From an uncultured Acidimicrobiales bacterium (GTDB lineage: Bacteria; Actinomycetota; Acidimicrobiia; Acidimicrobiales; SZUA-35), in the NCBI GenBank assembly GCA_937922785.1, contig CALAJQ010000023.1, positions 62,001-126,000 of the forward strand: 64,000 bases of DNA, written 5' to 3'. Within the stretch, counting starts at the first letter, position 1. Each line of letters begins with the position of its first letter. The notes beneath the pieces were generated by a model. That model was not told the origin of the DNA, searched no databases, and saw only the letters and a list, made by a program, of their open reading frames with translations. The translations under genes and the position numbers were made by a program. This document shows positions 8,537 through 16,038 of this stretch, piece by piece.

Positions 8537-9712
8537 CTAAATGCCTCTCTTCGGAAGGCTGAGCTGAACCGCAAACGTTTTATCTGAGCAGCTAGCAGAA
8601 GCTGAACCTCCGTGAAGCTGGGCGACGCGTTCAACAATTGCGAGGCCCAGTCCAGTTCCACGGTCATCTGACACCAATCGCTTGAAAGGGGCAAAGATCG
8701 TGTTGTCGACCTCGAATGACTGCTCGACTTCGTTACTTACAGCGATACCAACCTGTTCGTTGTCATCAGTCAGGTCGATGACAACGCTGTCTCCAGAACC
8801 GTACTTATGGGCGTTTTCGAGAAGGTTGACCAATGCTTGGGTCACTAGGAAGGAGTCGCAAACTACTGAGGCGTCTCCTGTGACTCTCACGTCGATTATC
8901 TGTCCGCTTGCCTCATATGCCTCCTTGACCATGGCCGACGCAAGCTGTTCAGAAGCCTCACCCTGCGACAGGCCAGCCAACCTTCCGTAGCCTGAGACCA
9001 ACTCCTCCATCTCAACTGCTGATTCACGCATCGGACCGACCAGTCCACTTGCGGCGCCATCGCTGTCCAGAACAGCCAAATCGGCCAGATTGATCAGTCG
9101 TTTAAGCGGTGCGCGAAGATCGTGTGAGGCCATATAGACATATTGTTCAAGAGCCTGATTCGAGTGTTGAAGCTCGACTGTTTGTTCGCGAAGTTCTTGG
9201 CTGATCCTCGCCTCGACTTCAACGCTCTTGCGAAGATCCAACTCATCTACCGCAACCGATGCCAGATCACGAAGAGCCCCTATTTGCTCGTCGCTGAGGA
9301 CTCTTGGTTGCATATCGAACGCACACAAAGTGCCTAAGCGGATGCCGTCACTCAGTATTAGCGGAGCGCCAGCATAGAACCGAACGTTAGGCATCTCGGC
9401 CACTAGCGGATTATCAGCGAAGCGTTCATCCTCCTGTGCGTCGGGGACCATCATCACTTCGTCGTTGTGAATTGCATGACCACAGAATGAAATGTTGCGC
9501 GGGCTATCGGCGAAATCGACGCCGATCTTGGACTTAAACCAGTTCCGATCTTCGTCTAAGAACGTCATCAGCACAACCGGTGCGTCGATAATGTGAGCCG
9601 CAAGCCGAGTTATGCGGTCAAACACTTCTTCCGGTGCTGTGTCGAGAATCTTGAGATCAAGCAGAGCAGCCATTCTCTCGTTCTCGTTGGCTGGCAGATC
9701 GGGTTCTTTCAT
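8537..9712 (-). CDS. GAF-domain sensor histidine kinase (soluble)
   Basis: 391-residue kinase without membrane helices. I chose the ATG at 9712 (AAAGAGGTG upstream, protein starting MKEPDLPANE); the in-frame extension to 9838 has no family match by eye. A GAF domain (~20-160) has the FCGHAI and FYAGAPL motifs common in actinobacterial and cyanobacterial GAF kinases. A coiled linker (~165-190) leads to HisKA with MASHDLRAPLKR (His197), then HATPase with LLENAHKYG and GTGLGLAIVERV. It would sense a cytoplasmic cue; chromophore-binding cysteines typical of phytochromes were not identified. It forms a two-gene unit with the receiver at 8123. Confidence 0.93.
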   Translation of the reverse strand: MKEPDLPANENERMAALLDLKILDTAPEEVFDRITRLAAHIIDAPVVLMTFLDEDRNWFKSKIGVDFADSPRNISFCGHAIHNDEVMMVPDAQEDERFADNPLVAEMPNVRFYAGAPLILSDGIRLGTLCAFDMQPRVLSDEQIGALRDLASVAVDELDLRKSVEVEARISQELREQTVELQHSNQALEQYVYMASHDLRAPLKRLINLADLAVLDSDGAASGLVGPMRESAVEMEELVSGYGRLAGLSQGEASEQLASAMVKEAYEASGQIIDVRVTGDASVVCDSFLVTQALVNLLENAHKYGSGDSVVIDLTDDNEQVGIAVSNEVEQSFEVDNTIFAPFKRLVSDDRGTGLGLAIVERVAQLHGGSASASCSDKTFAVQLSLPKRGI

Positions 9713-9877
9713 AGCACTAGCACCTCTTTCAAACCATGGGGTTTTTATGCCGCGTGGAGTGTTTACTTGGGGACCGCTCAGAACTTCCGATGCTACGGTA
9801 GCCCGACATCTTGTCGCGACACGCGATATCACCTGCATGGTTGTCTAACCAGATTATTTCAGCTCTCACGGTGGGTC

Positions 9878-9921
9878 CAGTTCGGGATAGTTTAGGCTGA
9901 CGCAGTTCGGGTAATACCGAA
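9878..9921. promoter_or_regulatory. Direct repeats and small inverted repeat in a divergent promoter region
   Basis: In the 229-base gap between two divergent kinase genes, CAGTTCGGG occurs twice (9878-9886 and 9903-9911), 25 bases apart. An inverted repeat TTCGG-N6-CCGAA (9906-9921) overlaps the second copy, shortly before the ribosome site of the gene at 9942. This could be an operator; the evidence is only the symmetry and the location. Confidence 0.3.
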
Positions 9922-9941
9922 GGTAATGGAGACGCATAATC

Positions 9942-10640
9942 GTGACTGAACCTACGCAGACAAACCTAACTGAGAAGAAGGACTACGCCCAACAGATTGT
10001 CAACGCGGTATCTCACGACCTTAAGAACCCAACTCGCCAGATCAAGTCGTTCCTTCAAATACTCCAAAGCCACTCCGGTAGCGATATAGACGAGAAAGGC
10101 AAGCACTACTTGGATCTTGTTCTGCAGGCGGCGGACACTATGCAAGTCAAACTCGATGCGTTGACTTTGTTATCGCGTGCGTCCACCGCTGATCTTCAGA
10201 TCGAGCCATGTGACGCTTCGGCTGTTGTCGATGACGCCGTCAGCAGACTTACTCGTCAGATTGCAGATGCCAAGGCTGTGGTAGGTCTCGACGTAACTGG
10301 CAAGGTCTCAGCCGATCACAACCACCTGGTCTCAGTCTTTATGGAGCTAATTGGCAACTCGCTGAAATTCTGCGAGCAGCCTGCCACCATCACAGTTCGT
10401 GGCGAAGTGGTGAATTCAGAATGCGTTTTCAGTCTTTCTGACAGCGGGCCCGGGTTTGGAGCCCGCGATTTCACTGCCCCATTTGATCTCTTTCGCAGAT
10501 TCCACCTTGATGACTATGAAGGCACCGGGACTGGCCTCACCGTGGTGCGCACTCTGTTAGACCGGCATGAGTCCTATCCCACGATCGAATCAAGCCCAGA
10601 TGCGGGAACCACCGTCCGGTTCGCGCTTCCGCTCGCCTAG
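9942..10640 (+). CDS. Small soluble histidine kinase without sensor domain
   Basis: 232 residues consisting only of a HisKA helix pair (AVSHDLKNPTRQ, His25) and a HATPase domain (ELIGNSLKF, DSGPGFG, GTGTGLTVV). The start is GTG at 9942 with GGAG upstream. With no sensor region it must receive its input from a partner, plausibly one of the adjacent stand-alone receivers, as in multi-component phosphorelays. The HATPase is slightly degenerate: the usual Asn-rich box reads NSLKF and the DxGxG box is DSGPG, both still compatible with ATP binding. It is divergent from the GAF kinase and abuts the stop codon of the convergent uracil phosphoribosyltransferase. Confidence 0.88.
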   Translation: MTEPTQTNLTEKKDYAQQIVNAVSHDLKNPTRQIKSFLQILQSHSGSDIDEKGKHYLDLVLQAADTMQVKLDALTLLSRASTADLQIEPCDASAVVDDAVSRLTRQIADAKAVVGLDVTGKVSADHNHLVSVFMELIGNSLKFCEQPATITVRGEVVNSECVFSLSDSGPGFGARDFTAPFDLFRRFHLDDYEGTGTGLTVVRTLLDRHESYPTIESSPDAGTTVRFALPLA

Positions 10641-11273
10641 CTAGCGACTGCCGTAGTAGCGGTCTCCGAAGTCCCCAATTCCCGGCTGAAGGTACCCGTT
10701 CGGACCTACTGAGTCTGAGTCTGAAACTGTGTAGATGTGGACGTCGGGAAACTCACTTACTACCGATTCCAGCCCATCGGCTGAAGCAATCAGAGTCAAG
10801 AACCGGATATCGCTGACACCAAATTCAATCAACCGGCCAATCGTTGCTACCGCTGTCTTGCCAGTACCAATTGCCGGGTCGAGCAACAGCACACGGCTGT
10901 CTGCAACCTGATCAGGGAGCTTCAGATAATACTCAACAGTGGCCGAGACTCGCTTGTCGTGATAGACCCCGAAGTGGCCCGCCTGGCAACCAGGCAACGT
11001 CTCGATCGCAGTTTCTAGCATCGCCCCACCAGATCTAAGGATCGCAATTGGCGACACGGACTGTGTCAGGCGTTCAATCGACGCCGGCGCAAAGGGAGTG
11101 TCGACAACCACTTCTGTTGTGCCCAAGTCGGTGGTTGCTGCGTACACAAGTTGGCGTGTGATCTCAGCCACGGCGAGACGGAACATCGGACTTGGCGTAT
11201 CGGTGTCCCGAAGGATTCCCAGACCGTGAAGCGCAAGTGGATGACTGAGGACCTGTACTCGGTTGCTACTCAT
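10641..11273 (-). CDS. upp: Uracil phosphoribosyltransferase (URC6-like context)
   Basis: Converts uracil and PRPP to UMP and pyrophosphate in the cytoplasm. The 210-residue length and the motifs match the family: PRPP loop LLLDPAIGTGKTA and the uracil-binding C-terminal stretch YLQPGIGDFGDRYYG. The PRPP loop differs from the usual DPMLATGGSA form (Ile for Leu, Lys for Gly). Its neighbours on the same strand are a DUF1688 protein and a GTP-cyclohydrolase-II-like protein, the same trio that defines the URC uracil breakdown route in yeasts and some bacteria. This gene may therefore serve uracil degradation rather than simple salvage. The 15-bp array at 11323 lies directly upstream of its start. 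Confidence 0.93.
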   Translation of the reverse strand: MSSNRVQVLSHPLALHGLGILRDTDTPSPMFRLAVAEITRQLVYAATTDLGTTEVVVDTPFAPASIERLTQSVSPIAILRSGGAMLETAIETLPGCQAGHFGVYHDKRVSATVEYYLKLPDQVADSRVLLLDPAIGTGKTAVATIGRLIEFGVSDIRFLTLIASADGLESVVSEFPDVHIYTVSDSDSVGPNGYLQPGIGDFGDRYYGSR

Positions 11274-11322
11274 TGGTGACGCCCTTCGTGGATTGCTGTT
11301 GCATCTCTGGCTGTGTTGTCAA

Positions 11323-11474
11323 CTGCTGTGTGGTCAAACTGCTGTGTGGTCAAACTGCTGTGTGGTCAACTGCTGTGTGGTCAACTGCTGTGTGGTCAAC
11401 TGCTGTGTGGTCAACTGCTGTGTGGTCAACTGCTGTGTGGTCAACTGCTGTGTGGTCAACTGCTGTGTGGTCAA
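11323..11474. repeat. Ten-copy 15-bp tandem array upstream of uracil phosphoribosyltransferase
   Basis: Ten copies of CTGCTGTGTGGTCAA run from 11323 to 11474. Copies 1 and 2 are each followed by one extra A (16-bp period); copies 3-10 are exact 15-mers. A degenerate copy precedes the array at about 11308. Read on the minus strand, the direction of the flanking genes, each unit is TTGACCACACAGCAG, so a TTGACC box recurs every 15 bases before the gene at 10641. The stop codon of the URC4-like gene (11471-11473) lies inside the last copy. All plus-strand frames through the array are open only because the repeat lacks stops. There is no spacer diversity, so it is not CRISPR. Confidence 0.97.
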
Positions 11475-12664
11475 AAGACGGTCCCGTCGCTCGCAAGCTT
11501 TAAGGGGGGCCGCCCCACGGGGTCTCTTTCAAACGCCAGTCGTCGGCCGGTAGCCCAGGTTCCTCCCTCGAGGATTTCAACCAGAAGCATCTCTGGTCGA
11601 TTCAGGATTGATCGGACAAGCTCGGCGACAACATCGAGTTGAGTGATTGTCAACGCTCTCCATTCAACAATTACCGGGCTTGCAGGCTCGTGGGCAATCG
11701 TTGTCATCGACTTATCACTCAGGCCGATTACTCCGGTCTCTAGGAGCAATCCACCATTGCGGTATTCAGGCAGCCCTGTGAGCTGATCGACGGCTGAGAC
11801 CTTATGGCCGCTTCGCTCGAACGTTTCAACAAGGGAGTATGAAAGCCACTGGCTGAGCTTGTGGAACGGAACAATCGACCCTGGGCCATCGCCTAACTGC
11901 TCATAGTGCCAAGCGTCGCCAAGTTTTAAACCGTCGCGCTCCAGGCGTGATGGCCAGATCGGGGCCAACACATCAAGCAACGTCTCAAGGATCGCTCCAC
12001 CAGTCAGCTCTCCGCCAGCCAGCAAGTAGTCAGCGAGATCTCCCACGCGACCGTTGGGAAAGATGTCAGTCCTTGCTTGGATCGCCGAACCAAGCGCATT
12101 CAAGACAGCCAGCCGGCCGGGCAGTGCCAGTAACTGATTCTCGTCGGTCGCCTGGAACCCGCTTGCAAGGTCCGTAGCAGAAAGTCTGACCAGGCCCTGT
12201 GCGTCTGTGACCAGTTCACTCTCGGCGGAAAACTTGCCGTCAAGAAACATGCTTAAGCTGGCCAATCCAAGACCTTCGGACCGACCAACAGGTCTGGCAG
12301 ATCCGCCTGGGTGGAAGCTCCAGTCTGAGCCAGCACCCGCATCAAGAAGGACAGAGGGAATCACAAGGTCAAACCCGATCCGAACCTGTTCTAAACCGTT
12401 ATGGCTACTCAGATGTGCATCGAGCCGTTCGAGCAGATCCGATCCCTCAACGTGGAAATGCCGCCATCTGGAATGGTAAGGGATATCGAGCGTGGGATAT
12501 CGCTCAAGCGTTGTGTCAGCGACCAGCTGAGCGCAGGCAGCGAGCTTGTCTTCATTCAACCAGAACAAGCCGTTGCCGGACCTGACGATGTTGGTGACCG
12601 CCTCAGATTGAGCTCTAACCGCCCCTGCAGTTAGTAGGTCTCGATAGGTATTGATCCCAGTCAC
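11471..12664 (-). CDS. DUF1688 family protein (URC4/urg3-like, uracil catabolism)
   Basis: 397-residue protein recognised as DUF1688, the family of yeast URC4 and fungal urg3, needed for uracil breakdown by the URC route but without a settled biochemical activity. Visible landmarks are YHSRWRHFHV near residue 65, FDLVIPSVLLDAGAGSDW near 100, PFHKLSQWLSYSL in the C-terminal half, and VIVEWRALTI near 330. There is no signal peptide or membrane segment, so it should be cytoplasmic. It lies between the URC1-like gene (34 bases upstream) and uracil phosphoribosyltransferase on one strand. The stop codon has been drawn into the tandem array, whose expansion could alter the C-terminus. Confidence 0.88.
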   Translation of the reverse strand: MTGINTYRDLLTAGAVRAQSEAVTNIVRSGNGLFWLNEDKLAACAQLVADTTLERYPTLDIPYHSRWRHFHVEGSDLLERLDAHLSSHNGLEQVRIGFDLVIPSVLLDAGAGSDWSFHPGGSARPVGRSEGLGLASLSMFLDGKFSAESELVTDAQGLVRLSATDLASGFQATDENQLLALPGRLAVLNALGSAIQARTDIFPNGRVGDLADYLLAGGELTGGAILETLLDVLAPIWPSRLERDGLKLGDAWHYEQLGDGPGSIVPFHKLSQWLSYSLVETFERSGHKVSAVDQLTGLPEYRNGGLLLETGVIGLSDKSMTTIAHEPASPVIVEWRALTITQLDVVAELVRSILNRPEMLLVEILEGGTWATGRRLAFERDPVGRPPLKLASDGTVF

Positions 12665-12698
12665 TATGGAACCCTCACTTGCTGGCCAACAGCCACAC

Positions 12699-13937
12699 TC
12701 ATTTGCTCAGATCTCGACCGATGACAGTGTCAAGATCAGTTCCTGAGATGTCGTCTTCGGTGAAATAGCCTGCGGCTTTCTTGGCCGCTATCTCGACCTG
12801 AGCATCTGCTGGCACAAGATCTGCGGGAAGGCTCAGCCGGTTTACAACCTCGATGCCACTACCGGCGATGGCGTCATACTTCATGTTGCTCATCGAGTGG
12901 AGATTGTGGATCTTTGTGATTCCGAAATAGTGAAGGACATCGGGCATGAGTTCTTGAAATCTTGCGTCTTGAACTCCGGCGACGCATTCGGTTCTTTCGA
13001 AGTAGGTGGCTGCGCTGTCACCACCCTCTTGGCGCTTACGGGCGTTGTACACCATAAACTTGGTGACCTCACCCAAGGCCCTACCTTCCTTTCGGTAGTA
13101 CACCACTAGGCCTACTCCCCCGCGCTGAGCGGTCCGGGCAGCGTCTTCGATCGCCCACGTCAGATATGGGCGACAAGTGCAAATGTCTGAACCAAAGACG
13201 TCGGAGCCGTTGCATTCGTCATGTACTCGAAGCGTTAACTCGACCTCGGGGTTCGACAGGTCCGAGGGATTGCCAAATACGTAGGCTGTGGTGCTACCAA
13301 TAGGGGGCAGCAAGACCTCAAGATCGGGGCGTGTGACCAACTCTGGGTACATTCCGCCGGTCTCCATGTACAGAACTCGTCTGAGGTCTGGCTCAGCGAT
13401 GCCAAAGCGGGCGGCCATTGACCGAAGGTGCCAGACCGGATCAAGCGCAACTTTGGTTACTGCGACGTTGGCGTCGGAACCGACGAATCGACCATCGACC
13501 TCTAGGCGGTTCTTGTCGATCGCATCCGCGATCTCGGGCAGTTGAAGATGGGCCTGAGTAACTGCGATCGTTGGTTGAATGTTGTATCCGGCTTCGAGGT
13601 AGTCGGAGAAATATCTTCCAATGCTGGCGCCCAAAGGATCAAGAGACACGATGGCTCCGGGCGTGCCCCAGCTCGGCTGAGGCTCAATGACCGTGGTCGG
13701 CTCGGTATCGGTAAGGTCTGGGCGATGATCAGGCGGAAAGGCGCCCTGAGCTATGGAAAGAGCGCGATAGATGGAATAGCTACCGCCATGGCTGCCAATG
13801 GCGTTTCGATCGGCTTTGTCTGAAATGGTGCCTACCACTGGACCGCGTTCGCTCGGTTCCGACGCCCCCCAATTGAGCTCAATAAATCGGCTCGACTTGT
13901 GAGCAGTATGCGAAGTCAGAACAATATGCGGATCCAT
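12699..13937 (-). CDS. GTP cyclohydrolase II-like protein (URC1-type)
   Basis: About 412 residues, twice the size of a plain RibA. The C-terminal half holds the cyclohydrolase II zinc site, Cys-x10-Cys-x-Cys (in DECNGSDVFGSDICTCRP), and RKEGRALGE, the counterpart of the RibA loop with its catalytic Arg. The N-terminal half (SHTAHKSSRFIELNWGA onward) is typical of URC1, which acts in uracil breakdown rather than in riboflavin synthesis. No other riboflavin gene is nearby, while URC4-like and phosphoribosyltransferase genes follow on the same strand, which supports the URC1 reading. An ATG at 13949 is possible; I prefer 13937, preceded by GGGAAAG. Whether the substrate is GTP or a uracil-derived nucleotide is not decided by sequence. 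Confidence 0.87.
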   Translation of the reverse strand: MDPHIVLTSHTAHKSSRFIELNWGASEPSERGPVVGTISDKADRNAIGSHGGSYSIYRALSIAQGAFPPDHRPDLTDTEPTTVIEPQPSWGTPGAIVSLDPLGASIGRYFSDYLEAGYNIQPTIAVTQAHLQLPEIADAIDKNRLEVDGRFVGSDANVAVTKVALDPVWHLRSMAARFGIAEPDLRRVLYMETGGMYPELVTRPDLEVLLPPIGSTTAYVFGNPSDLSNPEVELTLRVHDECNGSDVFGSDICTCRPYLTWAIEDAARTAQRGGVGLVVYYRKEGRALGEVTKFMVYNARKRQEGGDSAATYFERTECVAGVQDARFQELMPDVLHYFGITKIHNLHSMSNMKYDAIAGSGIEVVNRLSLPADLVPADAQVEIAAKKAAGYFTEDDISGTDLDTVIGRDLSK

Positions 13938-14048
13938 ATGCTTTCCCATCGGCGGACAATAGTGGCTTCCTGAGCGCCGCGCTGAATTGAATCATGAACG
14001 ACTAAGCCAGGCTCAGACGCTGCTAGTGCTGGGTTACATTGGGAAAAT

Positions 14049-14417
14049 ATGACGCGAGTCCGTTTCTCAGTACCAGTGGCCTCCGAGCCTGAAGCTGTTA
14101 GACGCCGTATCACTGAGGCCGCTCACACACCTGAGGAGTTTGTGAGAATGTTCACAAACGATCGCTCGATACGAGCAGCTGTAGCTACGCGAGACAGTGG
14201 CTGGGACCTGAAGGTCACCGGCCCACAGTTCCAAGCTCGGGGCTCAGCTGAGCTTTTTCAGGATGAACCCGGAACGATCATCTCGATTGACCTCGACATC
14301 AATCCGCGGGGCATATTCGTGCTTGCCGGGCCAGCGATTTCGCTTGCTTCGAATAGGATTAAAGCTGAGGCTACCCAAACGCTTCAGGCCGAGTTCGGGG
14401 TACCTGACAGTACCTAG
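14049..14417 (+). CDS. Hypothetical 122-residue protein, possibly SRPBCC-like
   Basis: I do not recognise this gene with certainty. The ATG at 14049 follows GGGAAAA at good spacing, and the codon usage is like that of its neighbours. The protein has no signal peptide or membrane helix. Its layout, a helical N-terminus (PEAVRRRITEAAHTPEEFV), then beta-rich middle (SGWDLKVTGPQ, GTIISIDLDIN) and a long final helix (LASNRIKAEATQTLQAEFG), resembles small polyketide-cyclase/START-like (SRPBCC) ligand-binding proteins. That is only a resemblance by eye. It is divergent from the URC1-like gene and converges on the Anbu operon. Confidence 0.65.
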   Translation: MTRVRFSVPVASEPEAVRRRITEAAHTPEEFVRMFTNDRSIRAAVATRDSGWDLKVTGPQFQARGSAELFQDEPGTIISIDLDINPRGIFVLAGPAISLASNRIKAEATQTLQAEFGVPDST

Positions 14418-14453
14418 CAGCTGGCGTTTAGCGACCGGTGTTCAGCTGGTGGT

Positions 14454-15203
14454 CTAATCGGTATCGTCGGTGTTGAAGCTGAACTTAGGCAAGGAGTAGA
14501 AAGCCGTCTTTAGGGCTTGGCCCCATCCGTTTGAGATTCTTTCGTAGTACGGATCCCCAGGATGAATCCGGAGCCGATCCTGGCTCTTGAAGGAGTCTGT
14601 TTCATACACCTGAATATCTAGAGGCAGCCCAACTGACAGGTTCGCTCGCCTCGTGGAGTCAAACGAGACCAGTAAAAGTTTCACGGCGTCCTCGAAGCTC
14701 ATGTCAGCGTCATAGGCGCGAACAAGAATTGGGCGACCGTACTTGGTTTCACCAATTTGGAGAAACGGCGAATCCTCTGGCGCCTCAATGAAGTTGCCCT
14801 CCGGGTAGATCAAGAACAAGCGCGGAGGCATGCCCTTAATCTGACCTCCGAGAATCAACGTCGAATTAAACGTTGAATCTGCTTCTTGCCCAGTCTGAGA
14901 ATTGGCCGCAATGACTTCACGCAACGAATCGCCTACTAAGCGAGCAACTTGAAACATCGTGGGCGCTTCAAGAATGGATGGCTTCCTTTCCTCCGGAACC
15001 TTAGTCCGCTCGTCCAAGAGGCTTACGACCGTCTGCGTGGTGGCTAAGTTCCCAGCAGACAACAGGGTAATCACCCTGTCGCCTTCGATCGCCCATTGGG
15101 ACATTTTGCGATAGACCGAGATGTTGTCCACGCCGGAGTTAGTGCGCGTGTCGGACATGAACACGATGCCCTTATTCAACATTAAGCCGACGCAATAAGT
15201 CAC
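14454..15203 (-). CDS. Anbu / proteasome-type peptidase (bacterial proteasome homologue)
   Basis: 249-residue member of the Ntn-hydrolase family known as Anbu or proteasome-type protease. The candidate nucleophile Thr2 immediately follows the initiator Met (MTYCVGLML), followed by SDTRTNSGVDNIS and a Lys in YRKMSQW, equivalent to the proteasome Thr1/Asp17/Lys33 set. Anbu assembles as open helical rings and has shown little or no activity on standard peptides. This is the last gene of a same-strand run after a transglutaminase-like, an alpha-E and an ATP-grasp gene, the classic Anbu neighbourhood. That group is thought to make and remove a peptide-like modification. The target is unknown. Confidence 0.95.
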   Translation of the reverse strand: MTYCVGLMLNKGIVFMSDTRTNSGVDNISVYRKMSQWAIEGDRVITLLSAGNLATTQTVVSLLDERTKVPEERKPSILEAPTMFQVARLVGDSLREVIAANSQTGQEADSTFNSTLILGGQIKGMPPRLFLIYPEGNFIEAPEDSPFLQIGETKYGRPILVRAYDADMSFEDAVKLLLVSFDSTRRANLSVGLPLDIQVYETDSFKSQDRLRIHPGDPYYERISNGWGQALKTAFYSLPKFSFNTDDTD

Positions 15204-15237
15204 AAGACACCCTCAGAGATCAAGGTGCTGAGTGTAT

Positions 15238-16035
15238 TCATTGCTGAACTTGAAGCGATACCTGCAGCTGTTCGTCGGCATCACCGAATCGGATGCCCGA
15301 AATCGGTGCCGCTTCGCTGTAATCAAGACCTGAAGCGATGCGGACATACCGCTCATCTGGCGAGATCCCGTTCGAAACGTCGAACCCGACCCAGCCAAGG
15401 TCGGGAATGAATGCCTCGGCCCACGCGTGACTTGCCTCTTGATTTACTTGATCATCAAGAACCAGGTAACCACTGACATAGCGGGCGGGATAGCCCAGAA
15501 GCCGGGCGCTCGCGATGAAGGCGTGCGCATGATCTTGGCAAACTCCAGAACCGATACGAAGAGCATCTTCGGCGGTCGAGCCACTGTGAGTTCCACCCGA
15601 TCGATACTCAATCGCTGCTGAGACTAAACCTGAGAGCTCATGAAGTTGCCCAAGTGAATTCGGGCTCTCCGTGACACTAGCTGTGAGCTTTTTGATCCCT
15701 TTGCCAGCCATCGTGAGATCGGTGGTTCGATGGAAGAGCCAGATCGGACAGTGCTCTCGGGCATCGGCGAAAACACCTGAGCTGTCGCTTGTTTCCACCG
15801 TTCCTGCATTGGTGACCTTAATTGTCGATCCACCACTGATGAAAGAAATCAGCTGAACCTGATTCAGATGGTGGTCGAGGTATTCAACCTCGGTCTTTGC
15901 ACCTTCAATCGTGGTGGACCAATGCCTAACTTCCTGGCCAGCGATTGACCTTGGGGTCAATCGCAGCTGCTGCAATCCAAATGGGACTGGAGCGTCATAG
16001 TCATACTGGGATTCATGTGAAATGTTGATGAGCAT
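15238..16035 (-). CDS. Transglutaminase-like cysteine peptidase of the Anbu operon
   Basis: 265 residues. The N-terminal part (INISHESQYDYDAPVPFGLQ) is the bacterial transglutaminase N-terminal beta domain. The catalytic core has Cys in GSGVCQDHAHAF, His in ASHAWAEAFIPDLGW and Asp in GFDVSNG, the papain-like triad. Such proteins cleave or transfer amide bonds. There is no signal peptide, so it is probably cytoplasmic. It starts 3 bases after the alpha-E gene and is 34 bases before Anbu, so it belongs to the four-gene unit. The expected role, inferred from conserved context, is processing of a product made by the ATP-grasp partner. Confidence 0.93.
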   Translation of the reverse strand: MLINISHESQYDYDAPVPFGLQQLRLTPRSIAGQEVRHWSTTIEGAKTEVEYLDHHLNQVQLISFISGGSTIKVTNAGTVETSDSSGVFADAREHCPIWLFHRTTDLTMAGKGIKKLTASVTESPNSLGQLHELSGLVSAAIEYRSGGTHSGSTAEDALRIGSGVCQDHAHAFIASARLLGYPARYVSGYLVLDDQVNQEASHAWAEAFIPDLGWVGFDVSNGISPDERYVRIASGLDYSEAAPISGIRFGDADEQLQVSLQVQQ

Positions 16036-16038
16036 GGA

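Noticed and set aside
11323-11474. CRISPR array
   Set aside because: Repeats are contiguous with no spacers, and there are no cas genes in the window.
11263-11642. Three overlapping plus-strand open frames rich in CVVN / AVWST / LLCGQ repeats
   Set aside because: They exist only because the 15-bp tandem unit has no stop codon in any plus frame; no start signals or family similarity, and minus-strand genes flank the region.
12699-13937. Riboflavin biosynthesis ribA
   Set aside because: The protein is twice the size of RibA, has the URC1-type N-terminal half, and lies with URC4-like and upp genes instead of rib genes.
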